NCBI GenBank assembly: GCA_964247705.1
Contig: CAXTVQ010000013.1
Location: forward strand, 11,542-75,541
DNA length: 64,000 bases
DNA from: LMUY01 sp964247705
Lineage (GTDB): Bacteria; Pseudomonadota; Alphaproteobacteria; Acetobacterales; Acetobacteraceae
Direction of reading: 5' to 3'
The notes under the pieces were generated by a model, which worked only from the letters and a program-made list of their open reading frames with translations, did not search any database and had not been told where the DNA came from. Of this stretch, positions 34,164-42,577 are shown piece by piece (position 1 is the first letter of the stretch; each line of letters begins with the position of its first letter). The position numbers and the translations under genes are program-made.

Positions 34164-35522
34164 TCAAGGAGCGCTGAGATCGAAGTTTTTGCGCAGTGAC
34201 TGTCCATACGCCGGATAGTCCGCCTGCAGTTGCGCGCACCCGGCGGCGAAGGCGGTGACCATCTGCGGGAAGCGGGTCTCGAACATGAACGCCATCGTCC
34301 CCTCCAGCTTGTGCGGCTTGAGGTCGGCGTTGCTGGCCCGTTCGAATGCGTCCGTGTCCGGGCCGTGCGGCAGCATGCAATTGTGCAGCGAAATCCCGCC
34401 GGGCACGAAGCCGCCGCCCGTCTTGGCATCGTAGGTGCCGTAGATAAGGCCCATGAACTCGCTCATGACGTTCATGTGGTACCAGGGCGGCCGGAACGTG
34501 CCCTCGGCGACCAGCCAGCGGTCCGAGAACAGCACGAAGTCGATGTTGGCAGTGCCCGGCGTCTCGGACGGCGAGGTCAAGACGGTGAAAATCGATGGGT
34601 CGGCATGGTCGAACAGCACCGGCCCGACGGGAGAATAACGCCGCAGATCATACTTGTAGGGCGCATAGTTGCCGTGCCAGGCGACCACGTCCAGCGGCGA
34701 GTGGGCGATGTCGGCCGCCCAAAGATTGCCACCCCATTTCACGATCATCGTGCCGGGGGCGTCCCGGTCCTCGAACGCCGCCACCGGGGTGAGGAAATCG
34801 CGCGGGTTGGCCATGCAGTTGGCGCCGATCGGGCCCCGTTCCGGCAAGGCGAGGGCGCCGCCGTAGTTCTCGCAAACGTAGCCGCGCGCGGACGCCTCCA
34901 GCAGCACCACGCTGATCTTGACGCCGCGGGGTATCACGACCGCCTCGCCCGGCCCGGCGTCGATCACGCCGAACTCGGTGCGGAAACGCACTGCGCCCTG
35001 CTGCGGTAAAATCAGCATTTCCGCGTCCGCGTTGTAGAAATACTCGTCCGTCATCGAGCGGGTGGCGAGGTAGACATGCGCGCCCATGCCGGATTGCGAT
35101 CGTGCGTCCCCGGCCGTCGTGACCGTGTGCATGCCCTCGATGAACGTCAGCGAAGCCTGCGGCACAGGGATCGGGTCCCACCGCAACGGTGCGATCGGCA
35201 GTTCGGCCTCCACCGCGGGAGCCGTGCGCCACAGGCGGTTGTCGGCGCGGCGGAACTGGCCCCAATGCGCGATCGTGGGGCGGATCCGATATAGCCAGGA
35301 CCGCTCGTTCGTGGTGCGGGGGGCGGTGAACGGCGAGCCCGAGAGCTGCTCCGCATACAGGCCATAGGGGCAGCGCTGCGGTGAATTGCGCCCGACTGGC
35401 AGCGCACCCGGCAGAGCCTCCGTCTCGAAGCCGTTGCCGAACCCCGAAAGGTAGCCGGCGTGCAACGGCCGGTCCGCGACCGCACCTGCGAGTGAGAGAG
35501 GCAAGCGATCCGGGTTGTTCAT
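34164..35522 (-). CDS. hmgA: Homogentisate 1,2-dioxygenase
   Basis: Fe(II) ring-cleavage enzyme of tyrosine/phenylalanine catabolism: homogentisate plus O2 to maleylacetoacetate. The 452 residues compare with 445 in the human enzyme. Characteristic segments: YLSGFGNGFETEALPGALPV at the N-terminus, RSWLYRIRP, and the metal site PPWYHMNVMSEFMGLIYG (His and Glu ligands) with SLHNCMLPHGPD (third His). The ATG at 35522 follows the conserved N-terminus; the longer frame adds unrelated sequence. hmgB/hmgC (fumarylacetoacetase, isomerase) are not in the window. A 65-aa gene lies 67 bp upstream on the same strand. Confidence 0.96.
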   Translation of the reverse strand: MNNPDRLPLSLAGAVADRPLHAGYLSGFGNGFETEALPGALPVGRNSPQRCPYGLYAEQLSGSPFTAPRTTNERSWLYRIRPTIAHWGQFRRADNRLWRTAPAVEAELPIAPLRWDPIPVPQASLTFIEGMHTVTTAGDARSQSGMGAHVYLATRSMTDEYFYNADAEMLILPQQGAVRFRTEFGVIDAGPGEAVVIPRGVKISVVLLEASARGYVCENYGGALALPERGPIGANCMANPRDFLTPVAAFEDRDAPGTMIVKWGGNLWAADIAHSPLDVVAWHGNYAPYKYDLRRYSPVGPVLFDHADPSIFTVLTSPSETPGTANIDFVLFSDRWLVAEGTFRPPWYHMNVMSEFMGLIYGTYDAKTGGGFVPGGISLHNCMLPHGPDTDAFERASNADLKPHKLEGTMAFMFETRFPQMVTAFAAGCAQLQADYPAYGQSLRKNFDLSAP

Positions 35523-35589
35523 GACGAACGGCTCCAGCGATGCAGCGGAGGCTAACCTAAGGAGAGTCCGGCGCTGGCTGCAACACCGC

Positions 35590-35787
35590 TCAGCCGCGAT
35601 CCAGCCGGGCCGGGACACGGACGGCACGGATCCCGGCCAGCGTCAGCCGGTCCACCAAGTGGTCCGCCGCGATCCCTGCCAGGACGCAGGACAGCTCACG
35701 GGTGATACGCCCGCCGCCGGACCGCAGCGCTGCGGTTAGTATGGCGGCCAATTCCTCGTCCGGCACGGGTTCAGGCAGATCGAACAT
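35590..35787 (-). CDS. Small unknown protein, 65 aa
   Basis: Not recognised. The sequence MFDLPEPVPDEELAAILTAA continues into a mixed helical protein ending in LDRG, with no low-complexity, no signal and no membrane helix; it looks like a compact folded domain. ATG start, no clear Shine-Dalgarno. Upstream and on the same strand as hmgA (67-bp gap) and at the edge of the divergent region before the GMC gene. It may be a chance ORF, but composition is unlike the shadow frames around it. Confidence 0.45.
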   Translation of the reverse strand: MFDLPEPVPDEELAAILTAALRSGGGRITRELSCVLAGIAADHLVDRLTLAGIRAVRVPARLDRG

Positions 35788-35975
35788 GGCGGCAGCCTAG
35801 GGCAAGCCCGACGACAGAACAAGAGGGGAACACATCGGCATTTCGACCTGGACGAGGCAGGGCGTTAACACTTTCCTACGCAATCTCGCCTAGCCTGGAG
35901 CGGATCATCCAGTACTTACACATTCGCACGCGACCAGCTAGTGAGTTGCACCATTTCAGCACAGTCACGAAATCC

Positions 35976-37538
35976 ATGCTGCTTGATTTCAATTGCACCG
36001 GCGAGACAACGGTGTTCGATGCCGATATCTGCATTGTGGGTTCGGGCGCGGCCGGGCTGACGCTGGCATCTCATCTGGGCGGCGGGTTGCGCGTGTTGGT
36101 GGTGGAGGCGGGCGGGCGCCGCCCTGGGATTGCGGGGCTGGAGGGTGAGGCAGCGGAGTGGGCGTTCACCGGGTTCGAGCAGGGCCGGGCCCGCGCGTTC
36201 GGGGGCGCGACCCGGCTGTGGGCGGGCCAATGCATCCGGCTGGACCCGATCGATTTCGAGCGGCGGGAGTGGGTGCCCCATAGCGGCTGGCCGATCACTG
36301 CCGCCGAGTTGGCCCCGTTTTACGACCGCGCGGAAGCGTTCCTCGGCGTGCCGCGCGCGGTGTACGACGCGAGCACCTGGCGCCGCTTCGGGATCGGAGC
36401 GCCCTGTTTCGCCAATGCGGACGTGACGCCGAAATTCACCGTCTACATGCCTCAACCGGACTTCGCCAAGCATCTCGGTCCGGCGCTGGCGCGCGATCCC
36501 GCGGTCACCATCCTGCTGAACGCCGCCGTGACCAGCATCGACCTGGCGCCCGGCGCACGGCAGGTCCAAGGCCTCTCCATCGCGGGGGACAGCGGCCGGA
36601 CGGCGCGCGTGACGGCCCGCGCTTTCGTGCTCTGCGGCGGCGGGATCGACAACCCGCGATTGCTGCTCGCCTCCCGAGCCGTGATGGCGGACGGCATCGG
36701 CAACGACAAGGGCCTCGTCGGGCGCTTCTTCCAGGATCATCCGAGCGGCACCACGGGGGTGGTCACGACCGACCGACCTGCCGTGCTGCAGAACCAGTTC
36801 CGGCGGTTGCGCAGGGGCGGCGTGCGCTACTGGCCCAAGCTCGCCTTGACGGAAGCGGCGCAACGGCGCGGCCGGACGCTGAATGCCAACACGATCATGC
36901 TCTACGATTACGAGGACGGGTCGGCGCTGACGCGGGCGAAGGCGGCGGTGGCAGCGGTGCGGGCGCGGGACCCGGCCAAGACCGCGGCCGAAGCCGTGCG
37001 GCTGGTTTGCCACTTGCCGGAGCTTGCCGGGCGCGCCTTGCATTCCGCCGTTACGGGCAAGGCGCCGATGTTCAAACCGCGCCGGGTCATGCTGAAGGCG
37101 CATGTCGAGCAGCGGCCGGACCCGGACAACCGCGTCACCCTGTCCGATCAGGTAGACCGGTTCGGCGTGCCCCTACCCCGCCTTGCCTGGCGCGTGCATC
37201 CCGAGGAGTTGCGCACCCTGCGCACCGTCACGCAGGCTGCCGGGTCGGCGTTCCAATCGCTTGGCTGGGGCACGTTGACGTGCGCACCCTGGCTCGACGG
37301 GGAGCCGGCGGCGGCCCAGCCGTATCTGGAGGACACCTACCACCATCATGGCACGACCCGGATGGCGGCCACTGCTTCGGCCGGCGTCACGGACCCGGCG
37401 TGCAAGGTGTTCGGGACCGAGAACCTCTATCTCGCCGGGAGTTCGGTGTTCCCCACCTCCGGCTATGCCAACCCGACGCTGACCATCGTGGCCCTCGCGA
37501 TCCGCCTGGCCGACGCGTTGCGGCAGCACTACGGATGA
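35976..37538 (+). CDS. GMC-family FAD oxidoreductase (choline/glucose dehydrogenase type)
   Basis: Flavoprotein of 520 residues oxidising an alcohol or sugar. The FAD-binding DADICIVGSGAAGLTLASHL is at 25-44, VVEAGG follows, then FGGATRLWAGQC, and the catalytic/C-terminal region HHHGTTRMA, ENLYLAGSSVFPTSGYANPT. The ATG at 35976 is used; an upstream TTG would add ten residues. Its stop overlaps the ATG of a family-2 glycosyltransferase (ATGA), suggesting the two act together, for example in making or modifying a surface glycan (inference). Confidence 0.9.
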   Translation: MLLDFNCTGETTVFDADICIVGSGAAGLTLASHLGGGLRVLVVEAGGRRPGIAGLEGEAAEWAFTGFEQGRARAFGGATRLWAGQCIRLDPIDFERREWVPHSGWPITAAELAPFYDRAEAFLGVPRAVYDASTWRRFGIGAPCFANADVTPKFTVYMPQPDFAKHLGPALARDPAVTILLNAAVTSIDLAPGARQVQGLSIAGDSGRTARVTARAFVLCGGGIDNPRLLLASRAVMADGIGNDKGLVGRFFQDHPSGTTGVVTTDRPAVLQNQFRRLRRGGVRYWPKLALTEAAQRRGRTLNANTIMLYDYEDGSALTRAKAAVAAVRARDPAKTAAEAVRLVCHLPELAGRALHSAVTGKAPMFKPRRVMLKAHVEQRPDPDNRVTLSDQVDRFGVPLPRLAWRVHPEELRTLRTVTQAAGSAFQSLGWGTLTCAPWLDGEPAAAQPYLEDTYHHHGTTRMAATASAGVTDPACKVFGTENLYLAGSSVFPTSGYANPTLTIVALAIRLADALRQHYG

Positions 37539-38509
37539 CGGTCGCCGCCTCCGTCGTGATCTGTACCTACAATCGGCTCCGCCTGTTGGAGCGGGCGGTG
37601 GCGAGTTGCCTGCGGGACGCGACGGCCCGCGGCACGGCGTTCGAACTGGTGATCGCCGACAATAGCCCTTCCGGCCATGCCCGCGGCTTGGCGGAGAGGC
37701 TGGCGGCTGCCGGCGAGCCGGTGCGTTGGGTGCACGCCTTGCCGCCCAACATCTCGGTGGCGCGCAACGCCGGGCTGCATGCCGCCGCCGCCCCGCTGGT
37801 GGCGTTCATGGACGACGATCTGGAGCTGGAGCGGGGCTGGCTCGACTACCTGATGGACACGCTCGAGCAGACCGGTGCGGATGTGGCGCTCGGCCCGGTG
37901 CGCCCCCGTTTCGCCAACAGTTGTCCGCCGTGGGATCCAGAGGCCGCGCGCTTCACCCGTGTGCTGCGTGGCCCGTCTGGTAGCCCCGTGGTGGCGGGCG
38001 GTGCGCGCAAGGGCGGCACCTTCGTCGTCAGTACCGCATCCTCCCTCTGGCGCTGCGCCACTTGCTTCGCCGATGCCCAACCGTTCGACCCGGCGTTCGG
38101 CGTCTCCGGCGGCGAGGATTTGGACCTGTTCCTCCGGCTGCAATCCCGCGGCTGCCGCTTCGTTTGGTGCGCCGAGGCCTCGGTCTGGGAAACGATACCG
38201 GAGAGCCGGACCACGTTGCGATTTCACGCCCTGCGCGAGTTCACCGGTGCGCAGGTCTACACCGCGGCCAGCGTGCGCCACTCGCGCATACCGATGATCC
38301 GGGTGGCCGACATCATGGCCCGCGGTGCAGTGCAAATGGCGCTTGGCGCTGCCGGGATGGTGCTCACCGGCACATTGGCCCCGTTTGGTGGTGCGACAGG
38401 GCGGCAGCGCTTCGTGCGCCAACTATTCATTACGGCGACCGGGGCCGGCAAGCTGCTCTGGTTCCGCAAGATACCGCTTTACCATGTCGAGAAAGCACCG
38501 GCGCCTTGA
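37535..38509 (+). CDS. Family-2 glycosyltransferase
   Basis: GT-A fold transferase of 324 residues, cytoplasmic face of the inner membrane. ASVVICTYNRLRLLERAVAS is the nucleotide-sugar-binding N-terminus; PNISVARNAGLHAAAAPLVA and FMDDDLELERGWLDYLM carry the DDD (DXD-type) metal site; FGVSGGEDLDLFLRLQSRGC is the ED acceptor motif. Residues about 255-285 are hydrophobic and may associate with the membrane. ATGA overlap with the GMC oxidoreductase. No other polysaccharide genes lie on this side; the cellulose locus is 13 kb downstream. Confidence 0.9.
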   Translation: MTVAASVVICTYNRLRLLERAVASCLRDATARGTAFELVIADNSPSGHARGLAERLAAAGEPVRWVHALPPNISVARNAGLHAAAAPLVAFMDDDLELERGWLDYLMDTLEQTGADVALGPVRPRFANSCPPWDPEAARFTRVLRGPSGSPVVAGGARKGGTFVVSTASSLWRCATCFADAQPFDPAFGVSGGEDLDLFLRLQSRGCRFVWCAEASVWETIPESRTTLRFHALREFTGAQVYTAASVRHSRIPMIRVADIMARGAVQMALGAAGMVLTGTLAPFGGATGRQRFVRQLFITATGAGKLLWFRKIPLYHVEKAPAP

Positions 38510-38934
38510 GGCCGGCCGGCATGCATGCAGCAGCGTCGCCACGCGTGCTGCACTCTGCGCAAGCCGCCTCCTACGTCAAACCGCGAGCGCCGTTAGCCGA
38601 AGCTCACCAAGTAACGAAGCAGCACCGCGGCTAGGGACAGACCGAAAAGCGTGCCACCCCAATCAGCGAGAAAGCTGGTGACCGAGTTCAGCAGTGGACC
38701 AGTCATGACCGAACCAGTCTTTTTCATGGTCTTCATTTTGAGCGACCCCTTTTTGGCAACTGCGACCTTGTGCATCTCTTGGTGGATCGATTTGCAGGCC
38801 CAAATAGGGCTAGTTCTGGTCACGGACCCGAGAGCCAAGTCGATTCCGGGTGCCTCGCGCGCCGCCGCACTGGCTGGGTGGACAGCCCGGGGCTGCCGTC
38901 ACTAGCCTGCTTCCATGTGTTCCGGCTCGCTTCC
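38510..38934. other. Intergenic region, possible small gene
   Basis: 425 bp between the glycosyltransferase and the ABC permease. GC content drops noticeably in 38690-38830 compared with flanking coding sequence. It must hold the promoter of the peptide-type ABC operon. One small minus-strand ORF is plausible (separate entry). No tRNA or recognised RNA was seen, and no clear terminator after the glycosyltransferase. Confidence 0.55.
38593..38736 (-). CDS. Possible small membrane protein, about 47 aa
   Basis: Not recognised. From ATG at 38736 the frame gives a basic N-terminus (MKTMKKTG) and then one hydrophobic helix (GGTLFGLSLAAVLLRYLVSF). AAGGGG lies 9 bases upstream. The frame remains open further upstream to 38838, but that part is not convincing. 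GC at third positions (about 65% by my count) is lower than in neighbours, which could mean a recently acquired gene or simply non-coding DNA. Confidence 0.35.
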   Translation of the reverse strand: MKTMKKTGSVMTGPLLNSVTSFLADWGGTLFGLSLAAVLLRYLVSFG

Positions 38935-39945
38935 ATGCTGACTGCCCGCATCGTGGGCCTGCGTCTGGCGTCCGGCGTGCTGATGCTGGTGTTGATCTCG
39001 CTGCTCGTCTTTGTGGTGCTGCGCCAGTTGCCGATCGATCCCGTCGGCATGTCGCTGCCGCCGGGCGCTACCGAGGCGGACCGCGCCGCTCTCGTCCATG
39101 AATTCGGCCTGGACCGTCCGGTGCCGGAGCAATACGCATCATGGGTACGCGGCCTGCTGCACGGTGACTTGGGCCAGTCGGTGAACCTGCGTCGCGCAGT
39201 CGGGCCGCTGGTCGCCGAGGTGCTGCCTGCAACGGTCGAACTCGTGCTTTGCGCACTCGCGCTCGGCGTCCTGTTCGGTGTGCTCGCCGGCTTGGCGCTG
39301 TTCGCCGTCCGCCGCACACGGTGGGAGTTGGCCGGGGATGTGCTGACCTCCATCCTGGTCTCAGTGCCGGAGTTCGTGTGGGCGATCGGCGGCATCCTGC
39401 TGTTCGGAGTCTGGCTGCGGGTGCTTCCCTTCATCGGTCGCAGCGACCCGGACGAGACCGTGCCCGTGCGCACCGGGTTCGTCTTGCTGGATACGGTGCT
39501 GACTGGCCGCTCGGGCGCTTTCGTGGACGCGCTGGCGCATCTCGCGTTGCCGGCGGCCGCCCTCGGCCTGACGCTGGCGCCGCTGATCGCGCGCGTGCTG
39601 CGGTCCAGCCTGCTCGGGGTGATCGTGGAGGATTTCATCCAGCTCGCCCGGTTGCGGGGGCTCTCCGAGGGGCAGTTGCTGCGCCGCCACGCGCTGCGCA
39701 ACGCGGCGCTGCCGACGCTCAGCCTGATCGGCGTGCAGGCTGGGTTCATGTTCGGTGGCACGCTGCTGATCGAGGTGATCTTCGGCTGGCCCGGCCTCGG
39801 CAACCTGATGGTCACCGCGGTGCGCAGCGGGGACATCCCGGTGATCCAGGCGGCAACGCTGGTGTACTGCGTCGGCGTGCTGCTGATCACCCTGGCGGTG
39901 GACATCACGACGGTCGCGTTGAACCCGCGGCTGCGCTCGCATTGA
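38935..39945 (+). CDS. Peptide/nickel-type ABC transporter permease 1 (DppB-like)
   Basis: Inner-membrane permease of 336 residues with six helices. The N-terminal LISLLVFVVLRQLPIDPVGM, then the EFGLDRPVPEQYASWVRGLL block and GDLGQSVNLRRAV are hallmarks of DppB/OppB. The C-terminal coupling region reads RLRGLSEGQLLRRHALRNA and VEVIFGWPGLGNL-like sequence (IEVIFGWPGLGNLMVTAV). No Shine-Dalgarno is obvious before the ATG at 38935; an in-frame GTG slightly upstream is possible. First gene of a four-gene importer. Confidence 0.9.
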   Translation: MLTARIVGLRLASGVLMLVLISLLVFVVLRQLPIDPVGMSLPPGATEADRAALVHEFGLDRPVPEQYASWVRGLLHGDLGQSVNLRRAVGPLVAEVLPATVELVLCALALGVLFGVLAGLALFAVRRTRWELAGDVLTSILVSVPEFVWAIGGILLFGVWLRVLPFIGRSDPDETVPVRTGFVLLDTVLTGRSGAFVDALAHLALPAAALGLTLAPLIARVLRSSLLGVIVEDFIQLARLRGLSEGQLLRRHALRNAALPTLSLIGVQAGFMFGGTLLIEVIFGWPGLGNLMVTAVRSGDIPVIQAATLVYCVGVLLITLAVDITTVALNPRLRSH

Positions 39946-40778
39946 GGCGGTTGCGCTTGCCGCTGCAGGGCTGGCTGGGGGCGTTGCTCGTGTTGCTGCT
40001 GGTCGTGGTCGCGGCGGCCGCCCCCGTGCTTGCCCCCGCGCCGCCGAACGACATGGACCTGCTCGCCATCCAGATGCCGCCGGACGCGTCCGCGGAGCCG
40101 CCGCATTTCCTGGGCACGGACAGCCTTGGGCGGGACGTACTTTCGCGCCTTGTTTGGGGGGCGCGGATCGCGCTGGCGGTGGCGGTCGGCGCGGCCCTGG
40201 GTGCGGCGGTGGTGGGGACGGTGCTCGGCCTGCTCGCCGGGTCGCTGGGTGGGCCGGTGGACTGGGTGATCTCGCGGCTGGTGGATCTGTGGATGTCGTT
40301 CCCGCCGGTGGTGCTGTCGCTGCTGCTGGTGGTGGCGCTGGGGGCGGGGCTGGACAACGTGATCCTCGCCATCGTGCTGGTGGATTGGACGCGGTTCTGC
40401 CGGGTGCTGCGCGCCGAGGTGATGGTGATCGCGCGGCAGGACTACGTGGCGGCCGCGCGGCTGATCGGCTTCGGCCGGCTGCGGGTGATCCTGCGCGAGA
40501 TCCTGCCCGGGATCGTGCCCACGCTGCTGACCCTGCTGGCGCTCGAGATGGGGATCGCGGTGCGGGTGGAGGCGGTGCTGTCCTTCATCGGCATGAGCGT
40601 GCCGGCGGACGTGCCGGCCTGGGGGCAGATGATCGCCGATTCGCGCTCCGGCATGGTGCAGGCGCCGTGGACCATCCTGTCGCCGATCGGCGCGATCGTG
40701 CTGACGGTGATCGGCTTCAACCTGCTGGGGGATGGGTTGCGCCGGCGGTTCGATCCGCGCCTGCTCGGCCGCGCATGA
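39942..40778 (+). CDS. Peptide/nickel-type ABC transporter permease 2 (DppC-like)
   Basis: Second permease, 278 residues. PHFLGTDSLGRDVLSRLVWG is the DppC/OppC N-terminal signature, and AARLIGFGRLRVILREILPG with SFIGMSVPADVPAWGQMIAD are the conserved C-terminal elements. A TTG start at 39942 is preferred because it overlaps the preceding stop (TTGA) and the hydrophobic first helix follows (LQGWLGALLVLLLVVVAAAA); the first ATG in frame would remove that helix. Its own stop overlaps the ATPase ATG by 4 bp. Confidence 0.9.
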   Translation: MRRLRLPLQGWLGALLVLLLVVVAAAAPVLAPAPPNDMDLLAIQMPPDASAEPPHFLGTDSLGRDVLSRLVWGARIALAVAVGAALGAAVVGTVLGLLAGSLGGPVDWVISRLVDLWMSFPPVVLSLLLVVALGAGLDNVILAIVLVDWTRFCRVLRAEVMVIARQDYVAAARLIGFGRLRVILREILPGIVPTLLTLLALEMGIAVRVEAVLSFIGMSVPADVPAWGQMIADSRSGMVQAPWTILSPIGAIVLTVIGFNLLGDGLRRRFDPRLLGRA

Positions 40779-42577
40779 GCGTGCTGTCCCTGCGCGATGT
40801 GACCGTCACGGCGCGGCTCGGCGGTACGGAGGTGGACCTGTTGCGCCGGGTCTCGTTCGAGCTGGAGGCAGGCCGCGTGCTGGGCGTGGTGGGCGAGTCC
40901 GGGGCGGGCAAGAGCATGCTCGGCCGGCTGATCGCGCGGCTGCTGCCGGAGGGGTTCCGCGTCACCACCGGCACGATGCGGTTCGACGGCGCCGACCTGC
41001 TCGCCCTGCCGCCGGAGGCGACGCGCGCGCTGCTCGGCCGGCGGATCGCGTTCATTCCGCAGGAGCCAGCGGCGGCGCTGGACCCCGTGCGCAGCATCGG
41101 CTGGCAGTGGCGCCAGCATCTCGCCCGCATCGGCGTCCCCCGCTCGGACCGGCACGCACGCAGCCTGGCTGCGCTGGACGAGGTCGGGCTGCGGGACCCG
41201 GCGGGCGTGCTGCGCCGCTACCCGCACCAGCTTTCCGGCGGCGAGTGCCAGCGGGTGCTGATCGCGCTCGCCTTCGCCTCCAGCCCCGCTTTGCTGGTGG
41301 CGGACGAGCCGACCACGGCTTTGGACGTGACCACGCAGGCGACGATCATCGCCCTGCTCCGCCGGATGCAGGCGGCGCACGGCACGGCGGTGCTGTTCAT
41401 CACGCACGATCTACGGTTGGCCCGCACCGTGTGCGACGACGCGCTCGTGCTCTACGCCGGGGACCCGGTGGAGCGCGGACCGGCTGGCACCCTGTTCGCC
41501 ACCGCCGCCCACCCTTACACGCGGGCGTTGCTGGCCGCGAACCCGCGCCTGACCGGACCGCGCACGGTGCTGCTTCCGTTGCCGGACACCATGCCGGGCC
41601 CGCTCGCCTTTGCCGCGGCGCCCGGTTGCCGGTTCGCCAGCCGCTGCCCCGTCGCGGACCCGGCCTGCGTCGCCATGCGCCCCGCCTGGCGCCGCGTCGG
41701 GCCTGGGCACGAGGTCACCTGTTCGCCGGGTTGCGCCGTCGAGGCTGCGGCTTCGCGGCCGCTCCTTCTGTCGTCGACCCCAGCGGCCGGCGCGGCGGTG
41801 CTGCGTGTGACCGGGCTTGGCAAAACCTATCCCGGCCGGTGGGGAGGCCGCCCGACCGTGGCGTTGCAGCCCATCGATCTCGCGGTCGCACCCGGCGAGA
41901 TCCTCGGCGTGGTGGGCGAGAGCGGCAGCGGCAAGAGCACGCTCGCCCGGCTGCTGGTGGGGCTGGAGCGCCCCACCTCCGGCCGCATCCTGCTCGATGG
42001 CGCCGACATCACCCGCACCCACGATGCACGCCGCCGCGCCGCGCTGCAGATGGTGTTCCAGAACCCGCAATCGGCACTCAACCCGCGCCGCACGGTGGCG
42101 GACCTGCTCACCCAGGCGCTGGAGACAACGGGGGCCACCCAAGCGGCCCGCCGCGCCCGTGCCGCCGAATTGCTGCGTGCCACCGGGCTTTCGCCGGAGC
42201 TGGCGGGGCGGTACCCGTTCCAGCTCTCCGGCGGGCAGCGCCAGCGTGTCAACATCGCCCGCGCGCTCTGCACGGCCCCCCGCATCCTGTTGGCCGACGA
42301 GATCGTCTCCGGGCTCGACGTCTCGGTGCAGGCGCAATTGCTCAACCTGCTGTTGCAGTTGCGCAGCGAGCTTGGCTTGGCCATCGTGCTGATCAGCCAC
42401 GACCTCTCCGTGGTGCGCTACCTGTGCGACCGGGTTCTGGTGCTGCAGCGGGGCGCGCTGATGGAGAGTGCGGACGCCGCCGACCTGTTTGCCCGCCCGG
42501 CCTCGGCCTACACCCGGACCTTGCTCGAGTCCTGCCCGCCGGACCCGCTGCCCCTGCCCGAAGGAGTGCCCGCATGA
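40775..42577 (+). CDS. Peptide/nickel-type ABC transporter, fused double ATPase (DppD-DppF)
   Basis: 600-residue protein with two complete ATPase modules, doing the job of separate DppD and DppF. Module 1: GESGAGKSM Walker A near residue 42, signature LSGGECQR, Walker B LLVADEPTTALD, FITHDLRLARTVCD, and the OppD-type cysteine-rich tail (GCRFASRCPVADPACVAM) that can bind an Fe-S cluster. Module 2: GESGSGKST Walker A, QMVFQNPQSALNPR, LSGGQRQR, LLADEIVSGLDVSVQA, LISHDLSVVRYLCD. In module 2 Walker B reads DEIVSGLD instead of DEPTSALD, a common DppF variant. ATGA overlaps at both ends. Confidence 0.93.
   Translation: MSVLSLRDVTVTARLGGTEVDLLRRVSFELEAGRVLGVVGESGAGKSMLGRLIARLLPEGFRVTTGTMRFDGADLLALPPEATRALLGRRIAFIPQEPAAALDPVRSIGWQWRQHLARIGVPRSDRHARSLAALDEVGLRDPAGVLRRYPHQLSGGECQRVLIALAFASSPALLVADEPTTALDVTTQATIIALLRRMQAAHGTAVLFITHDLRLARTVCDDALVLYAGDPVERGPAGTLFATAAHPYTRALLAANPRLTGPRTVLLPLPDTMPGPLAFAAAPGCRFASRCPVADPACVAMRPAWRRVGPGHEVTCSPGCAVEAAASRPLLLSSTPAAGAAVLRVTGLGKTYPGRWGGRPTVALQPIDLAVAPGEILGVVGESGSGKSTLARLLVGLERPTSGRILLDGADITRTHDARRRAALQMVFQNPQSALNPRRTVADLLTQALETTGATQAARRARAAELLRATGLSPELAGRYPFQLSGGQRQRVNIARALCTAPRILLADEIVSGLDVSVQAQLLNLLLQLRSELGLAIVLISHDLSVVRYLCDRVLVLQRGALMESADAADLFARPASAYTRTLLESCPPDPLPLPEGVPA

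Noticed and set aside
35788..35975. Promoter elements in the divergent gap before the GMC gene
   Set aside because: No pair of -35/-10 sequences with correct spacing could be identified by eye.
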